Origin: Pelecanus crispus
Lineage: Eukaryota > Chordata > Aves > Pelecaniformes > Pelecanidae
Assembly (NCBI RefSeq): GCF_030463565.1
Contig: NC_134676.1
Location: 3,024,001-3,088,000 of the forward strand
Direction of reading: 5' to 3'
Length of the DNA: 64,000 nucleotides
Position numbers and translations under genes: made by a program. Each line of letters opens with the position of its first letter. Positions within the stretch are counted from its first letter, which is position 1. Below the pieces are notes generated by a model that saw only the letters and a list, made by a program, of their open reading frames with translations, had not been told where the DNA came from and made no database searches. Of the stretch, positions 60,516 to 64,000 are shown one piece after another.

Positions 60516-62300
60516 TACGGCGGGGTAGGGCGAAGGGGATTGAACAGAATCGGGTTTTGTGCGTGAGGCAGCAAAAAAGAAAACGTTTCTTGCCTCGGCA
60601 GCCTCCTCTTCCAGGCTGCAGGCTGCCTACCCCACACGTACACGCTGCTCACCAAATTTTAGCTTTCCTCAGCACTTTGAGCTTGCAGCCCAATTTCGTT
60701 CCATCAGCTGTATTATTAATCAGCGGGCTGCAAATTATGTTGCTATAACCCACGTACTTTTTGTATTTTAAACCGAAAATAAAATAAATTGACTCAGAGT
60801 AAACAAATCCCAGCTTTCCGGGAGAAGCACGCAACTGGCACGGTGGAGCAAGGGGAGCTGCGGGTGCTACAGGGCCAGGACAGCCGGGAGCCCACGTGTG
60901 GGAGAATGATCTCGTCCAGGCTGGATGCCCTTGTCAGCAGATGGAGATAATTAGCGGAGCGCTCATCCGGACAGGCTCTGTACGGATCCCGGAGGAGCAA
61001 ACACACCTGCAAGACCGTCTCCCTCTTGCTTCTCACCCACGGAGCCACTTGGGCTGCTCAGCCGGGGCGGATGAACCCAAACCCCCGGGGTTTCAGCCCG
61101 GTTGAGCCGCCGCCGCGCAGAGCGACCAGAGAGCCGGCTATGGCACTTACCTTAGCCATCACCCAAACCCAAACCCGTACTATGTGAATCACTCTCTAAA
61201 GAGAGCTGGAAAAAGAAAAGGACAATATAAAATATTTTAAAATATCTCCTTGACTTCCAAACATTTTGTGCAGAAAAAGGACATACAAAAACACCAAAAA
61301 AAGAGAGGCTGATTAATGGCTGGGCCAGAGCTATTCTCCCATGTCCATATTTCCTACTCAAACTAAGTTTGCCTCTGTAAAGGTCAGTTTATATTTCTAG
61401 ATTCAGTGCAGCACATGCTAGTTGGGCTGGGGGCAGGGAAAAAAAAAAAAGCCATTTAATAATGCATAAGATTTTTTTCCCTCCTGCTACTGAGAGGTCC
61501 ACTGCTTAGCAGAGCTCCGGTGCAGCTTTGATGGTGGCATAAACACCGGCGTACGGCACGGCTTGAGCGCGGTCTGGCCGCGTCAGCCCTGGCAGCTCCG
61601 CTGGCTCCACTGAAATCACTCTGCATTTGCACTGATGCCGTCAGGAAAAGATGAATTCCCCAGGGGTGCGTGTGACAGTAATGTGCGATCAGTTGCCCTG
61701 GACTAGTATTAATGTACAAAAATAAAGTGGAAATTAAAAACAGCGGGACAGAAAAGTGCTGCGAGTGTCAAGCTGGGGAAATGAAACCACTCTTAAGTCA
61801 CCATGTGCGCCATCCGCTCCTCCACGCACGCTCTGATTTCTCCCCGAAGTGTCATGAATCAAGTCAATACTTAAATGTCGGTGTCTACAAGGGAGCCGAG
61901 CAGGTGAGTCCCGGCTGGTGAGGACACGTCGGTGGAGCGAAGCCAGCTCATCCCATGGCGTACCCATCACGTGGCGATGCTCCGACACAGCCCTCGGTGT
62001 GAAGCGCCTTTCCCCTTCCCGCTACAACTAAGGACATCAAAAACACGAGCCCAAGCTCTTTGGCGCAGGCGCCGCACCTTCCTCTTCTTTTTCCTTACCT
62101 TTAAAACAGCAAGGCCAGCTCACGGGCTTGAGTTTCTATCTCTTCGAAGGAAAGAGCCGCTGCTGCAGCCCTGGCTCAGCTTTGTTCTCACGTAGCAAAG
62201 CTGGCGGTGCACGAAGCTGCCGGTTTTGCCCACCTCGCCCTGCCCACAGCAGCAGCGAGACCCTGGCTTTGGGCACAGACCATTACCAAAAGGCTGAACA
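60516..62300. other. Upstream flank, nothing recognised
   Basis: AT-richer sequence without a supported feature. Poly-A run near 61.44 kb. Confidence 0.5.
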
Positions 62301-62795
62301 TCACAGAATCATCGAATCGTTTAGGTTGGACAAGACCTTTAAGATCATCCAGTCCAACCATTAACCTACACTACCAAGTCCACACTAAACCAATCAAGGG
62401 TAGACTAGACTAAACCATGTCCCAAAGTGCCACATCTGCCCATTTTTTGAACGCCTTACAGGGATGGGGACTCCACCACCTCTGTGGGCAGCCTGGTCTA
62501 ATGCTTGACCACCCTTTCCATGAAGAAATTTTTCCTAATATCCAATCTAAACCTCCCCTGGCGCAGCTTAAGCCCATTTCCTCTCGTCCTATCACTAACT
62601 ACATGGGAGAAGAGACCAACACCCACCTCACTACCCCCTCCTTTCAGGCAGTTGTAGAGAGCGATCAGGTCTCCCCTCAGCCTCCTCTTCTCCAGGCTGA
62701 ACACCCCCAGCTCCCTCAGCCGCTCCCCACCAGCCCTGTGCTCCAGACCCTGCCCCAGCTCCGTTGCCCTTCTCTGGACACGCTCCAGCCCCTCA
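62301..62795 (-). mobile_element. CR1 3' fragment with ORF2 C-terminal remnant
   Basis: Tail TCACAGAATCATCGAATCG on plus, ordinary 3' UTR (AATCAAGGGTAGACTAGAC), then the ORF2 C-terminal frame (minus strand [20 protein letters not shown]). The CR1 match ends at CACGCTCCAGCCCCTCATG near 62795. Confidence 0.93.
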
Positions 62796-64000
62796 TGAGA
62801 TGACACGACTCCCAGCTGCGTGTGCTGGGGGGCTCCAGGGATGGCCTCAGAGAGCCGAAATTTTGCCATGGCGCTTCCCAATTTCTCTCCCACCCCAGAG
62901 TCAGTTTGTCGTGAGCAATTAGTGCTGGCACCAGCGCGCCTGGGCAGAAGGAGCTCCAGCACGTCTCATCGCCTCCCTTTCCCTGCCCAGCATCTTTCCC
63001 CACTTTCCTGCTTACCACACAAGCCATTTATCCTGGCATCTCGATCATTAATAAAGATGCTCATTAAAAGCACGGTCTCTGCCCGCCCATAACCCCCGAT
63101 GCCGCTGGTTTAGCCGTGGCTACCAAAGCCACGATGGGCGAGGGGAGCCCAGGCAGAGCGGGAAGGGACCACGCAGGGTCTACGGCGCTGCAAGGCAATT
63201 TTGGAGACCAGTACCCAGATCAGCTGCATTCCTGATTGCTCTAAGCATTTTTGCACCCATAGCAGTAACCCAGCCAGCAGAAAGAAAACCAACAGAATTA
63301 TTTTAAAACTTGTGTTTGTCTTTCTAAAAGCAGATGCCTTTCTTTTGCCATGGCTGTCCCCAGCGTGCCAAATCCAGACAATGCCCACATTAAACAGCAT
63401 CACCTCAAAGCTGCTGTTTCCCCACCCTTCGGGGCAAATCCCCTGCAGCACTTGGATCCGGGCTCGGCTTTAAGCAAAGGAGCTGCCCCAGGAACAACTC
63501 ACCTGCTCACGTGGGTATTTAAGTGTTTTACCAGCTCCCAGCATTTGCATTCCTGCTCATTTGCAGGACTGAGCCTGCAGAAAACAAGCAGCCAGGTTAT
63601 CTTTTGCATGGACCTTCAAAAAGCATTGCTTCAAATTACCTGGGAGAAGCACGGGAAGCAGAAGGGAAATAAAAATGGGAGTTAGTCAAGGTCTTCCTAG
63701 TCATAGATTATTTTATTCATTAATTAAAGCAGAGCAGGCTTGAGAATGGGAACAGCTTCCCTGAGGTCCCAATTAAGTGGGATGGCTTTGCACCGGCCGC
63801 AGTGGGTATCCGAGGGACTGGGCGAGGACGGAGGGCTCGATGGATGATAATGAAGGAGCTGCTTGAACACGTGCAAGTGAAGTTCTCAGATGACCTTAAG
63901 CAGCCTGGTTTGGGAAAGCTGCGCTGTCTGCGCCGGGAGATGCTATCTCCTCCGAGAACAGCCCAGCCGAGGCATCATCCAGCCCTTTGCGTTTTAGATC
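62796..64000. other. Right flank, nothing recognised
   Basis: No exon or repeat could be supported. Confidence 0.5.

Overview
This is a bird (avian) nuclear genomic window. The evidence is the dense CR1 non-LTR retrotransposons with the AGAATCAT-type 3' tail, a solo LTR of a type common in birds, GC-rich microsatellites, and one vertebrate gene split over about 23-47 kb. Nothing prokaryotic, no CRISPR array and no RNA gene was recognised.

The only protein-coding gene I can support is MAPK4 (ERK4, an atypical MAP kinase) on the minus strand. Five coding exons (29920-30465, 19257-19401, 12649-12810, 10278-10479, 7735-8422) join with GT-AG introns and matching phases. They give one uninterrupted 580-residue reading frame; the human protein is 587. 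The 3' UTR probably runs left to an AATAAA near 4.7 kb and would include a 29-bp minisatellite. To the right, a CpG-rich block at 53.9-55.2 kb carries GC boxes, a perfect CRE and a strong minus-strand splice donor (54763). It is the best candidate for the MAPK4 promoter and first exon, which would make 30.5-54.76 kb a 5'-UTR intron. That link is inference.

Layout: 1-4.7 kb is 3' flank with a CR1 that keeps a reverse-transcriptase frame. 4.7-7.7 kb is the putative 3' UTR. 7.7-30.5 kb holds the coding exons and introns, with a solo LTR just upstream of the fourth exon and several CR1 copies. 30.5-54.8 kb is the putative first intron, with CR1 copies including a nested pair and a CpG-rich block at 48-49.5 kb. 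54.8-56.25 kb holds two tandem arrays next to the promoter. 56.25-64 kb is upstream flank with more CR1 copies and no recognisable exon.

The most unusual signal is a chimeric CR1 seen five times, in both orientations. A CR1 3' end is followed by the same ~75-79 bp non-CR1 linker and then a second, different CR1 3' end. This looks like a 3'-transduction event that became a propagating subfamily. No new enzymatic or defence system is visible.
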